A DNA stretch of 64,000 bases, taken from contig CAJPFG010000030.1 of NCBI GenBank assembly GCA_905339235.1, positions 19,740 through 83,739 on the forward strand, written 5' to 3'. Positions 18,113 to 27,600 of the stretch are shown here, in pieces. A program made the translations under genes and the position numbers. The DNA comes from Phycisphaerales bacterium. GTDB taxonomy: Bacteria; Planctomycetota; Phycisphaerae; Phycisphaerales; UBA1924. Every line of letters begins with the position of its first letter. Position 1 is the first letter of the stretch. A model generated the notes under the pieces. That model did not search any database and was not told the DNA's origin. It saw only the letters and a program-made list of their open reading frames with translations.

Positions 18113-19284
18113 GCGATGGCTCCGAGGGGCTGGGGCGGAGATGAGGCGTATTCGAGCACGCGCTCAACGACGGAAGTCCACGAGTGCGCGGCGACGGCCC
18201 GGGCGCGGGCGGCGCGGCCGAGCGCGGCGCTGCGGGCGGGATCGTGCCCCAGCGTCCGCAGCGCATCGGCCAGGGCTCCCACGTCGCCGGGGGTGACGAG
18301 CAGGCCGGTGCGGTCGTGCTCGATCACCTCGGCCGTTTGCCCCAGGCGTGCGGCCACGATGGCGCGGCCCGAGGCCATGTATTCGAACAACTTCAGCGGC
18401 GAGAAGTAGTCGGGCTGGTCGGGTGGGTAAGGAGCCGCCGCGATGTCCATGCTCGCAAGCCAGGAGGGAACCGAACTCGGCGGGACGGCGCCGGTGAGGA
18501 TGGTGCGGTCGAGAAGGCACCTCGCGCCAAGATCTTCGCGAAGGGCGGGCATCATGGGTCCGTCGCCGACGATGAGCAGCCGCCAGCGCGGGCTCTCGCG
18601 GGCGAGGCGGGCGAAGGCGTCGATGAGCAGGTCCAGCCCGTGCCAGGGGCGCAGCGAGCCGACGAAACCGATCGTGATGGCGTCGGCGGGCGGGAGCGCG
18701 GGGAGAATGTCGGGCCTGAATCGCAGGGCGTCCACGCCGTTGGGGAGCACCTCGAATCTGGCGGCATCGGCGGCGGGAGGCATGACGGCCTGCGCGACGG
18801 CGCGGGAGACGCAAAACACCCGGCCCGCGGCGGCAAGAGCGCGCCGGGCCGCGGCGAGGGCATCGTCGCGGAGCGTGAGCGTTCGGTACCGAGATTGCTC
18901 TTGGACGAGGGGCGCGTTGACTTCGAGGGCGGAGGGGATCCCGGCGTCGCGGGCGTGCTCCATGGCTCCGAAACTCCAGAGCGCGTGGCGTTCGTAGACC
19001 AGGTCGAGAGGGCCGAGTTTCTCGAGGGCCCGCCGGGCGGTGTGGTTGCCCGCGAGCAGTGCCCGCTCGCGCGCGACCGGATCGGAGTGCGCGGCCGGTT
19101 CGAGGGCCGCGATTCGGACCGCGCGGAGGTCGGGAGGAGCATCGCCGTCGAACCGGCGCGACAGGAGCGTGATGTCGGCACCGGTTCGGACCAGGGCCCG
19201 GAGCACCTCCTGCACGTGGATGGAAGCGCCCTTGCACCCGAAGACGGGCACGCCGGGATCGGTGCAGACGTACGCGATTCTCAT
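18109..19284 (-). CDS. Glycosyltransferase family 4 protein
   Basis: 391 residues, GT-B fold retaining-type glycosyltransferase. It begins MRIAYVCTD, has a glycine-rich N-terminal donor-site loop (GCKGASIHV), the mid-protein GFVGSLRPWHGLD and GDGP segments, and the C-terminal nucleotide-sugar binding motif SPLKLFEYMASGRAIVA. The frame is open far upstream, but that part is antisense-like noise across the preceding gene. The ATG at 19284 forms an ATGA overlap with the stop of that gene and has GAGGAGG seven bases ahead. The TGA end overlaps the TTG of the ABC exporter. Sugar and acceptor are unknown. Confidence 0.87.
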   Translation of the reverse strand: MRIAYVCTDPGVPVFGCKGASIHVQEVLRALVRTGADITLLSRRFDGDAPPDLRAVRIAALEPAAHSDPVARERALLAGNHTARRALEKLGPLDLVYERHALWSFGAMEHARDAGIPSALEVNAPLVQEQSRYRTLTLRDDALAAARRALAAAGRVFCVSRAVAQAVMPPAADAARFEVLPNGVDALRFRPDILPALPPADAITIGFVGSLRPWHGLDLLIDAFARLARESPRWRLLIVGDGPMMPALREDLGARCLLDRTILTGAVPPSSVPSWLASMDIAAAPYPPDQPDYFSPLKLFEYMASGRAIVAARLGQTAEVIEHDRTGLLVTPGDVGALADALRTLGHDPARSAALGRAARARAVAAHSWTSVVERVLEYASSPPQPLGAIA

Positions 19285-20522
19285 GCGACCGCCTCCTCGC
19301 GGACGCGGCGGGTAGATTGAGCGCATTCCTCGAACATGGACCGCATGGCCGCGGTGTTGCGGTGGATGTCGAACTCGCGCTCGATGAGGGCGCGGGCCTC
19401 GCGGGCGAGGGACATGGCCGAGGCGCGATCGTTCAGGAGGCGTTGGAGGCCGGACGCCAGGGCCGCGGGATTGCGCGGGGGCGTCAGCAGCCCGGTGCGG
19501 CCGTCGCGGACGAGTTCGGGGATGCCGGTAACGGGCGTGGCGATGCAGGGGGCGCCCAGGGCCATGGCTTCCAGGAGCACGGTGGGAAGACCGTCGCGGT
19601 TGCCGTCGTCGCCGACGATGCAGGGCGCGGCGACCACCCGGGCCTGCCGCATCAGTTGAATCACTTCGGCGCGGGGCCTGGCGCCGAGCAGTTCGACGTG
19701 CTCGTCGAGCGAGAGTTCGCGGATCAGCGCCCGGAGGGGCTGCTCTTCGGGCCCGGCGCCGGCGATCTTGATGGTGAACTCCGTGCCGTCGCGGCGGAGA
19801 ATGGCCGCGGCCCGGAGAAGGTCGTCGAAGCCCTTCTTCTCGACAAGCCGGCCGACGGCGAGGATCTCGGGTTTCGGCCGGGCGCCCTGGGCGAATGTGA
19901 ACTCGTCCAGGTCGAGCCCGTTGTAGACGCGGCGAACGCGCCGGGCGGCGGGGCCGAACTTGCGGTCGAGGTAGTCGAGGTTGTAGTCGCTGACGGTGAC
20001 GACGCCCGCGGCGTCCGCGAGTTTGGTGCTCAGATCGCCGGTGTCCACGTTTTCTTCGTAGATGTCCTTGGCGTGGGCGGTAAAGGAGTATGTAATGCCG
20101 GCCATGCGCGCGGCGAGGCGTGCGACGGTGGTGGCGACCGAGGCGAAGTGGGCGTGGAGGTGGCCGATGCCGCGTTCGCGGGCGGCGAGGGCGATGACCA
20201 TGGCCTGGTAGACGTCCACGCCTTCGGCGGAGCCGCCCGCGAGGCGGAGCGCATCCCACAATCCCGGGAGCGAACCCGAGCGCACGACCTGGTCCCAGAG
20301 TTCCGCGGCGCGAAGGCCGGAGTCGTACAGGTATCGCACGGGAGCCCGGACGCGGGCGAGGGAATCCTGGAAGACGCCCTCGGTGGGTGTGCGCAGCGAG
20401 AAGATGTCGATACCCAGGCCGGCCCGCTCGTGCGCGAGGATCTCGGTGACGATAAACGTCTCCGAGAACCGGGGGTACATCTTGACCACGTACCCGACTC
20501 GTGTGCGATTATCCGGCAGCAA
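19281..20522 (-). CDS. Glycosyltransferase family 4 protein, WcaL-like
   Basis: 413 residues, GT-B family 4. The start region (GYVVKMYPRFSETFIV) resembles colanic-acid WcaL-type and related exopolysaccharide transferases. Also visible: HLHAHFASVATTVARLAA, the SFTAHAKDIYEE segment, VGRLVEKKGFDDL, and the C-terminal DGLPTVLLEAMALGAPCIAT with its nucleotide-binding glutamate. The start is a TTG at 20522 with AAGGAGG six bases upstream; it lies 14 bases inside the end of the preceding gene. It ends in an ATGA overlap with the next glycosyltransferase. Confidence 0.88.
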   Translation of the reverse strand: MLPDNRTRVGYVVKMYPRFSETFIVTEILAHERAGLGIDIFSLRTPTEGVFQDSLARVRAPVRYLYDSGLRAAELWDQVVRSGSLPGLWDALRLAGGSAEGVDVYQAMVIALAARERGIGHLHAHFASVATTVARLAARMAGITYSFTAHAKDIYEENVDTGDLSTKLADAAGVVTVSDYNLDYLDRKFGPAARRVRRVYNGLDLDEFTFAQGARPKPEILAVGRLVEKKGFDDLLRAAAILRRDGTEFTIKIAGAGPEEQPLRALIRELSLDEHVELLGARPRAEVIQLMRQARVVAAPCIVGDDGNRDGLPTVLLEAMALGAPCIATPVTGIPELVRDGRTGLLTPPRNPAALASGLQRLLNDRASAMSLAREARALIEREFDIHRNTAAMRSMFEECAQSTRRVREEAVA

Positions 20523-21750
20523 GCCCGACCTCCTTGTGCTCGTCGTGACGGTTGAGCAGACCCCGGGTGAGTTCCCGCACGCGGGAGAGCCCGTCGAAGC
20601 GAACGACCGATCGGGCGTCGCGGCGGGGAGCGCGCGCGGAGTTGATCCACCGCGAGAGCGACGCGGGGGTCAGTTCGTCGGGCAGCAGGTAGTCCAGAAG
20701 CCCGAGAGATTGCATGCGCTGGGCGCGGATCAGTTGTTCGCGGCGGGGGTCGGTTCGCGGCACCGTAAGCAGGGGCTTTCCGGCCGCGAGAACCTCGCAC
20801 ACGGTGTTGTACCCGCCCATGGAGATCACGCAATCGGCGCGGGTGATGAAGCGCTCGGGCTCGGTGACAAACTCATGAACCTCCAGGCGGCCGGAGCACG
20901 CCGCGGCGTGCTTGATCTCCTCTCTCACCGACGCGGACATGAAGGGGCCGGTGACGAGCACGCCGGCGTAGCCGTCGGGGAGCGTCGCGGCGGCGAACGT
21001 GCGGGCGAGGGCAACGCCGTCGTCGCCGCCCCCCACCACGCACAGGGCCGTCTTCTCTCCGCGCGGCGCGGGGCGGAGCGGTTCGAGGTGGCCCTCCATG
21101 GCGTTGAGGTATCCCGTGTACGCGGTCTTTCGCACCGTTCCGGGAGTGAACTCGTACTCGCGAGCCGTGTCGAAGACCGCCTGATCGCCGTAGACCCACA
21201 GGTGCTGGTAATACTCGTCGATCAGGGCATCGCAGCAGTCGCGCTTCCACTCGCGGATCGCGATGCTCGCCTCGTCGAGAATCTCACGGAGCCCCAGGAC
21301 ACAGGTGGCGCGCCCGCGGGCCTTGAGCCAGCGCAGCGCCGGAAGGAGTTCGCCTCGGAAGCCGGCGGGGACTTTGTCCACGACGACGAGGTCGGGATCG
21401 AAGGCCTCCATGGCGGTCCGGATGGAGGCGCTGCGGAAGCGGATGAGTTCGCTGAGAGGGACGTCGAGCCGGCGCGAGCGGTACTCGCCCAGCGCGGACT
21501 TCTCGATGGAGGGAAGGGCGAGGCAGTCCAGGCCGGGCGGGAAGGCGAACGCGCCGACTTCCTTGGCGCCGCAGATCATGAGGATCGTCGGTTGGGGTTC
21601 GAGCCTGCACAGCGCGGAGGCGACGAGCAACTGGCGGCGCAGATGGCCCAGCCCCATCGTATCGTGCGAATACAGGACGATCTTGGGCCCGCGGACATGC
21701 TCGGAGCAGTTGAGTCTCGGGTCGTTTGAGTTGGGGTTCAGTTCGATCAC
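20509..21750 (-). CDS. Predicted glycosyltransferase, MurG-like GT-B fold, first gene of the operon
   Basis: 413 residues from a GTG at 21750, preferred because a perfect AGGAGG lies nine bases upstream. A GTG at 21837 would add 29 arginine-rich residues with a weaker ribosome site. The N-terminal motif KIVLYSHDTMGLGHLRR and the C-terminal SMGGYNTVCEVLAAGKPLL are typical of MurG-like transferases of the COG4671 kind. Two cysteine/aspartate-rich stretches around EWKRDCCDALIDEYY may matter for structure. It leads the operon; the region 21751-21985 is a divergent promoter shared with the dockerin gene at 21986. Sugar donor unknown. Confidence 0.83.
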   Translation of the reverse strand: MIELNPNSNDPRLNCSEHVRGPKIVLYSHDTMGLGHLRRQLLVASALCRLEPQPTILMICGAKEVGAFAFPPGLDCLALPSIEKSALGEYRSRRLDVPLSELIRFRSASIRTAMEAFDPDLVVVDKVPAGFRGELLPALRWLKARGRATCVLGLREILDEASIAIREWKRDCCDALIDEYYQHLWVYGDQAVFDTAREYEFTPGTVRKTAYTGYLNAMEGHLEPLRPAPRGEKTALCVVGGGDDGVALARTFAAATLPDGYAGVLVTGPFMSASVREEIKHAAACSGRLEVHEFVTEPERFITRADCVISMGGYNTVCEVLAAGKPLLTVPRTDPRREQLIRAQRMQSLGLLDYLLPDELTPASLSRWINSARAPRRDARSVVRFDGLSRVRELTRGLLNRHDEHKEVGLAAG

Positions 21751-21985
21751 GGATGAACGCCTCCTGGCCCGCCGTGCACGACGCGGCGGCACGAACTCAT
21801 GCGGGGAAGCGGGCGCGGGCGTCTCAGAAACCTTCACATTTCCTTCACACCCGGCGGAGCGGGCGTGGTCGGAGCGACCCGACTGAAAAGCGCCGAATCC
21901 TGCATGACGGCCGCCGATCCTGACGCATGGGGTGAGGTGGCTTGTTTGTCAGCACCACAGCACCATCAAGAACGGGAGCGTCGGC

Positions 21986-22921
21986 ATGCGTAAGCGATTT
22001 CTTGCGTCGGCTTTGATTTGCGGGACCTGCGCGGGGGCGGGAGCGGACGTCATCACGATATTTAACTTCGACACGAGCGTCGTGGGCGGGCGCAACCTCT
22101 CGTACCTTCCCACGCCCGACAACTCGCTTTCACCGCCGGGCCCGGGTTCGTTCCCGGGTAGTTCCAACGACCTGTGGGGCGCGGTGATCGAGAGCATCAA
22201 CGACGATGTGCTCGACGACTCGATGAACGATCCGTTCGACCTCTTCGGGATCCTCATCGAAGACTTTGACGGGATGGCGTTCGCGGCCGAGGACCTGGAC
22301 AACCCCAACAACCCGTCGGCAACGGCGAGCGCGACCTGGACATTCGACATTTCGGGGTACGCGGACGTGCGCGTGATGATCCGGGCGGCCGCGATGGGGA
22401 ACTTCGAGACCATCGACTGCTCGCTGCCGCCGTGCCTGCCGGACCAGTACGTGTTCTCGGCGGCGATCGACGGCGGAACGCCGGTCGTCGTGTTCGAGGC
22501 GACGGCGGACGAAGCGATCACGCAGACATACACGTTGCAGAGCGGGGTGCAGGTGGTGCTCGATGATCCGCTCCGGATGAACGGCGTGGTGCTGTCGAAC
22601 GCTTTTCAGGATTTCACGAGCGGCGCTCTGGGCAGCGGGACGACGCTGGCGCTCACGCTGACCGGCCAGGGCGATTCCAGCGAGGAGGTCTTCATCTTCG
22701 ACGACATCGTTCTGACCGGAACGCCGCTGCCGGCGTGCGACCCGGATGTCAACTGCGACGGCTCGATCAACGGCTTTGACATCGAGGCGATGGAGCAGGC
22801 GGTGAACGGGGACGTGTCAAACTTCTGCCAGGCCGACGCCGACTTCAACCGCGACGGGGCCGTGAACGGATTCGATGTCGAGGCGGTGGAGCAGAGCGTG
22901 AATGGCGCGCCGTGCCCGTGA
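21986..22921 (+). CDS. Secreted dockerin protein, unknown domain
   Basis: 311 residues from the ATG at 21986 (GGGAG eight bases upstream); an ATG 54 bases further up would break the signal peptide. Signal peptide about 1-19 (MRKRFLASALICGTCAGAGA). The middle part has the look of a beta-sandwich (TWTFDISGYADVRVMI, EVFIFDDIVLTG) as in choice-of-anchor or carbohydrate-binding jelly rolls, but I cannot assign a family. The form A dockerin starts at the last 61 residues and ends PCP. The next gene, a prepilin-like protein, follows in the same direction after 88 bases. Confidence 0.83.
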   Translation: MRKRFLASALICGTCAGAGADVITIFNFDTSVVGGRNLSYLPTPDNSLSPPGPGSFPGSSNDLWGAVIESINDDVLDDSMNDPFDLFGILIEDFDGMAFAAEDLDNPNNPSATASATWTFDISGYADVRVMIRAAAMGNFETIDCSLPPCLPDQYVFSAAIDGGTPVVVFEATADEAITQTYTLQSGVQVVLDDPLRMNGVVLSNAFQDFTSGALGSGTTLALTLTGQGDSSEEVFIFDDIVLTGTPLPACDPDVNCDGSINGFDIEAMEQAVNGDVSNFCQADADFNRDGAVNGFDVEAVEQSVNGAPCP

Positions 22922-23009
22922 GTCGGGCGTGAGGCGACAGGGAGTTTGCGCCTCGCGGCGGGGGCCGGAAGGCCCGCAGCGCGATCAGGGTTCATCGAAG
23001 GAGCATGAC

Positions 23010-24032
23010 ATGAAACACGTGCATGGCCGCAGCGATCGGGCCGGGTTCACCCTTATCGAACTGCTCGTGGTGATCTCCATCCTGGCGCTGCTGATCGGGA
23101 TTCTGCTCCCCTCGCTGGGGAGCATGCGTCGGGAATCGCGGGCGGTGCCGTGCGCGGCCAACCTGCACTCCATCGCGCAGGCCATGGGCGCCTACATCGC
23201 GAACTCCAACGTGTATCCGGCCGCGTACGTGTACGGAGATTCGCAGACCGGCGGCACGTGGCGCGTGGAGGACCAGCAGGGCAGCCACCCCAACCCCATC
23301 AACGGGTACGTGCACTGGTCGTTCGTGCTGCTGGGCGATGGGGATCGCGTGCCGGAGAGCGCCTTCACCTGCCCGGCGACTCCACGAGGCGGAGCGCCCT
23401 CCAGCAACCCGGGCGCCAACCCGGACGACTGGGACTCCGACCTGGGGCAGGTGAACGACATGGGGCAGAGCACTCCCTCAGAGCCTCCGAAGAACCGCCA
23501 GGCGCGGCGCATGGCGTACACGGCCAACGCGGCGGTCATCTCTCGCAACAAGTTCAACGCGAGTGCCACGCGGAAGAACCAACTGGTGAAGGACAGCCGG
23601 ATCACCAACCACTCGCGGACCATCCTGTTCACGGAGTTCGTGCACGCGGGCAACTGGAGCACGGTCTTCTCGGGGAACGAGTCCAAGTCTCACCGCCCGA
23701 TCTCGCCGTTCATCGGCACGACGCGGAGCGGGAACATCTACGACGAACCCGACGGCGGCGCCACCGAGGCCTTTGAGTACCCGGACGAGTCGAGCATCCG
23801 GACGATGTCAGGGATCGGGCCGGACATGATCGGGTACGGCGCGGCGATGCTGAACGCCGTCGGCCGCTCCCACCCCACCACGAACAAGTCCATCGGCGGC
23901 TCGGCGAACTTCGCGTTCGCCGACGGCCACGTGGAACGCATGACGGTGCTCGACAGTCTCACCCGGCGGCTGTGGGGCGACCGGTTCTACAGCCTGACGG
24001 GGAGCAACACCCGTGTGCGCATGGAGCCGTAG
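23010..24032 (+). CDS. Prepilin-like protein with N-terminal cleavage/methylation motif
   Basis: 340 residues from the ATG at 23010, with AAGGAG six bases upstream. The prepilin motif [13 protein letters not shown] lies at about 10-22, followed by a hydrophobic helix to about 34 ([13 protein letters not shown]). The C-terminal part has the H-X9-DG style segment FAFADGHVERM. It is a second member of the family seen at 12950-13873, with little similarity between the motifs. It probably assembles as or with pseudopilins in the inner membrane after prepilin peptidase cleavage. Confidence 0.86.
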   Translation: MKHVHGRSDRAGFTLIELLVVISILALLIGILLPSLGSMRRESRAVPCAANLHSIAQAMGAYIANSNVYPAAYVYGDSQTGGTWRVEDQQGSHPNPINGYVHWSFVLLGDGDRVPESAFTCPATPRGGAPSSNPGANPDDWDSDLGQVNDMGQSTPSEPPKNRQARRMAYTANAAVISRNKFNASATRKNQLVKDSRITNHSRTILFTEFVHAGNWSTVFSGNESKSHRPISPFIGTTRSGNIYDEPDGGATEAFEYPDESSIRTMSGIGPDMIGYGAAMLNAVGRSHPTTNKSIGGSANFAFADGHVERMTVLDSLTRRLWGDRFYSLTGSNTRVRMEP

Positions 24033-24083
24033 CGAGAACCGACGCCGGGCCCGTCGCGAGCGGAACATCACGGAGACGCGGCA

Positions 24084-24602
24084 GTGAATACCAGGTGGAT
24101 TGCGATCGTTGCGGGCGTGGCCATCGCTTCGGGAGGCCTTGGATTTGTCGCGGGTCGGCGCAGTGCCCCGGCGCCGCTGCCGGAGGGGGTGCGTGCCGCG
24201 CCCGAGTCGGAGTTCACGGCGACCGTGGTTCGCGTGGGTGACGGAGACACGATCGACGTAGCGCCTACCGATCCCCCCGCACCCAACGAGAAGATCCGCC
24301 TGCTGGGCATCGACGCCCCGGCGCTGGGCGAGAAGTGGTGCACGGAATCCACGAACGCGCTTCGAACGCTCGTGCAGGGAAAGTCGATCCGGGTGGAGTT
24401 CGAGCGCGAGGGCGAGGGACGGCGTGACAAGAGCGAGCGAGTCCTCGGGTACGTCGTGCTTGATGGTCAGAACGTCAACGTCGAGATGGTGCGGCAGGGT
24501 TGGGCACGGTACTCCGACAAGCACGGCGGGACCCGATTCGCCGCGGAACTGCGATCCGCCGAGGACGAGTCCCGTAGCGGCAAACGCGGGATGTGGAAGT
24601 AG
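24084..24602 (+). CDS. Staphylococcal nuclease-like (thermonuclease) protein, membrane-anchored or secreted
   Basis: 172 residues, GTG start with GGAG eight bases upstream. A hydrophobic N-terminal segment (about 5-25) serves as signal or anchor. The SNase fold follows: VVRVGDGDTIDV, KIRLLGIDAP (Arg of the active site), a Glu nearby in LGEKWC, and ERVLGYVVLDG holding the second active-site Arg, then NVEMVRQGWA. These match the conserved residues of secreted Ca-dependent nucleases, so nuclease activity is likely. It has no dockerin and stands between a prepilin-like gene and a convergent dockerin gene whose stop is only 6 bases away. Confidence 0.87.
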   Translation: MNTRWIAIVAGVAIASGGLGFVAGRRSAPAPLPEGVRAAPESEFTATVVRVGDGDTIDVAPTDPPAPNEKIRLLGIDAPALGEKWCTESTNALRTLVQGKSIRVEFEREGEGRRDKSERVLGYVVLDGQNVNVEMVRQGWARYSDKHGGTRFAAELRSAEDESRSGKRGMWK

Positions 24603-24608
24603 AACACG

Positions 24609-27600
24609 CTACGGGCACGGGCCGCCGTTCACACCCTGCTCCACCGCCTCGATATCGAACCCGTTCACCGCGCCGTCGTGGTTGTAGTCGGGATCGGCCT
24701 GGCAGAAGTTCGAGAGGTCGCCGTTGACCGCCTGCTCCATCGACTCGATATCGAAGCCGTTGACGGCTCCGTCGCAGTTGACGTCAGGGTCGCAGGTCAC
24801 GCACTGGCCGACGACCAGCGCGATGGAGGCGCTGACGGCGGTCTCGCAGATGTTGGAGGCCACGACGTCGTAGGTGCCCGCGTCGGCGGCAGCGATGCCG
24901 GCGAGGGTCAGCGTGCGAGAGGTGGCGCCGGGAATGGGCTGGCCGTCGTGGCGCCACTGGTACGCGAGCGACGAGCCGCCCTGCGCACGGGAGGAGAGCG
25001 TGACGTAGGCCCCTTCGCAGGCGTTGCCGCCCTCGGGCTGCTCGCTGAAGACCGGCGCTGGCATGTTGACGGCCCAGCAGACCGTGTTCTCGATGATCTG
25101 GCGGGCCGCGCCGGTCGCGCTCGTGTAACTCGCGTCTTCGAGGAACAGGAAGGCGCGACGGGCGGGGGTGGTGTATCCGCCCGCGGCCGCGGCGCCCGCG
25201 TCGGCGACCATGACCGCGCGATCGGTGGAGCCCTGTCGCTGCGCCAGGACCTGCACGCCCGAGCCGATGTTGCCGCTGCCGACGCTCATATTGGCCGCGG
25301 CGCTGAAGACCTGGAGCGTGCCGGCGGAGAGCCCCCGCATGACCCGGTGGTTGGCGTTGAGGATGTTGATAGAGGTGGCGCTGACCACGGCGCCGTTGTC
25401 GGTGAGGGATTCGCGCGCGTTGCGGAGGAGCGCGTTCTCCCAGAAGATCACGGGGACGTTGACGGCGCGGAACTCTCCGGCGATGTTGGCCGAGGCGATG
25501 GTGGAGGAAACCAGCACCCCGTCGTAGGCCGCGCCGATCTGTGCGGCGCTCGGACGGTTCGAAGGCTCGTCGTCGAGGTGCGTCACGTCGTAGCCCAGCA
25601 CTCGCAGGCGATCCCCCATTGCCAGATCTGTCGGCGGCGGCGGGACCGTGGAACCAATGAACGCCAGCCGCGTGAGCGAACCGACCCGGATGAATGACTG
25701 GCGATCCTTGATGGAAACGCCCGAGGCGCTCGTCACGGTGAGGCGGACGCCGTAAGTGCCGTCGTCCTGGTAGGTGTGAGCGGGGTTCTGCTGCGTGCTG
25801 GTGGAGCCATCGCCGAAGTCCCATGCCCAGGCGGTGGGGCTGGGAACGGTGGACGCGTCGGTGAACAGCACCGTCAAAGGCGCGGCCCCGGAGGTGACGC
25901 TGGCGGTGAAGTCCGCATCGCCGACGAACTTCACGCGGAGGATGTTGGCCCCCCGGTCGATGGGCGTGACGTAGTCCAGATCTTTGTACAGGTCGGAGAA
26001 GTACAGCCCGTCGGTCCCCGCGGCGAGCGCGACCACCGTGGCCTTGCCCGAGCCGACATACTCCACGAGCGGAGTGGGGCCGCTGATGCGGTTGCCGGCG
26101 GCATCGAGGACAAACTCGCTGATGCGCTTGCCCTGCGACTGCGGGCCCGTCGCCCACGTGGGCCCGGATTCGGAGATGAACATGTGATCCTGCTTGCCGG
26201 CGGGGAAACCGCTGCCGCCGAAGACGTTGTTCTGAATGAACGCCATGTTCACCGGACCGGAAGGCGGAGCCCAGTTGTAGATAGCGAAGTTGGCCATGCT
26301 GGCGTCGGAACCGTTCCAGAGGTAGTTGCGGCCGGCGACAACCTTGACGATCCGGTCCACGGAGGGGCCGTTCTCGACCTCGTAGTGGAATCCGTCGCTC
26401 TGCCGCCACGCCCCGCCGAAGGGGTTGCGGACTCCGTAGGCAAACACGAAATCGCGCGCGTTGAAGCCGTCCGCGGCGTTGTAGAACGGATTGTCGGGGA
26501 GCGGCGCGCCGGCCTTGCTCATGCGGAGGATCTTGCCGCGGTAGGAGGCCAGGTTCTGCGCGGTCGCGGCATCGAACCCGTCGCCCATGTGGACGTACAG
26601 CGCGCCGTCGGGTCCGATGGTCACGCTGGAAATCTGGTGCGACTGGCCCTGCGACTCGCCGGCCATGTCACGGACGGTGGCCTGCGTCGCGGCGGTGCGC
26701 CCGCCGTCGCTGCTCGTGAATCGCACAACCTTGGGATAGTGCGGGACGTTCTCCACACCGGGCGTGCTGGAATAGAGCAGCGCGGCGTAGACATCGCCGT
26801 TGCTTGGGTCCACCGCAATGCCGGTAAGCCCCTGCTCGCCCGAGCCGGGGAAGTTGCCCGTCGGATTGAAGTTCAAAAGGCCGGTGGCGTAGGTGCCCAC
26901 GCTGCCGTCCCGCTTCACAACCTTGATCGTGCCGTACAACTCCGTGACGTAGTAGATCGGCGCGGTGGGCCCCGCGGCCGGGTTAGGGATGAACGCGATA
27001 TTCACCGGGAGTTGGAAGCCGGTGGAGACGATCTCAACGCGGTATCCGGACTGACGCGCCGCCCATGGCACGGGCGTGCCGCGGGCGAGGATGGAGAAGT
27101 CGGGATCGGCCTGCGATGACGACCCCACATAGGTGGACCCGGCCGCGGAAATCCAGAAGAACGCGTCGTTGCCGGCGCCGGGGTTGACGGACATCGCGGG
27201 CAGGTAGACGGTGTGGGCTTGGCCGTCGTGGGTGGTGAAGGCGAGGTTGGATTCGGGGAAGGCGAGCGCCGTGCCGAGCGAACCGGCGCTGATGTGAACT
27301 CGAAGCGGGGCGTGGGCCGCGAGCGCAGCGGGATTGACGATCGTGTTGGAGACGCCGTCGAGGGCGACGAAGGCCAGCAGGAGTTCGCCGGAGGCGTTCT
27401 CGAGCCGGACGGTGGGAGGCGTCGAGGCCGCGGGCAGGATGATGCTCGCGCCCGACACGTCGCGCAGCGTGGGCGTAGGGATGTCGTCCACATCATCGGC
27501 CTCGAGCGGAAAAATCTGGCTGGCGGGGCCGGTCTGGAAGGTGCGCTCCGCCCATCCGCTCCATTCGGTAGGGGCATCGCCGCTCGAGTCGCGGTGGCGA

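Noticed and set aside
18109..20259. 716-codon version of the glycosyltransferase ending at 18109
   Set aside because: The first 325 codons are an out-of-frame shadow of the preceding glycosyltransferase, very rich in Arg and Pro; the real start is the ATG at 19284 with an ATGA overlap and a strong ribosome site.
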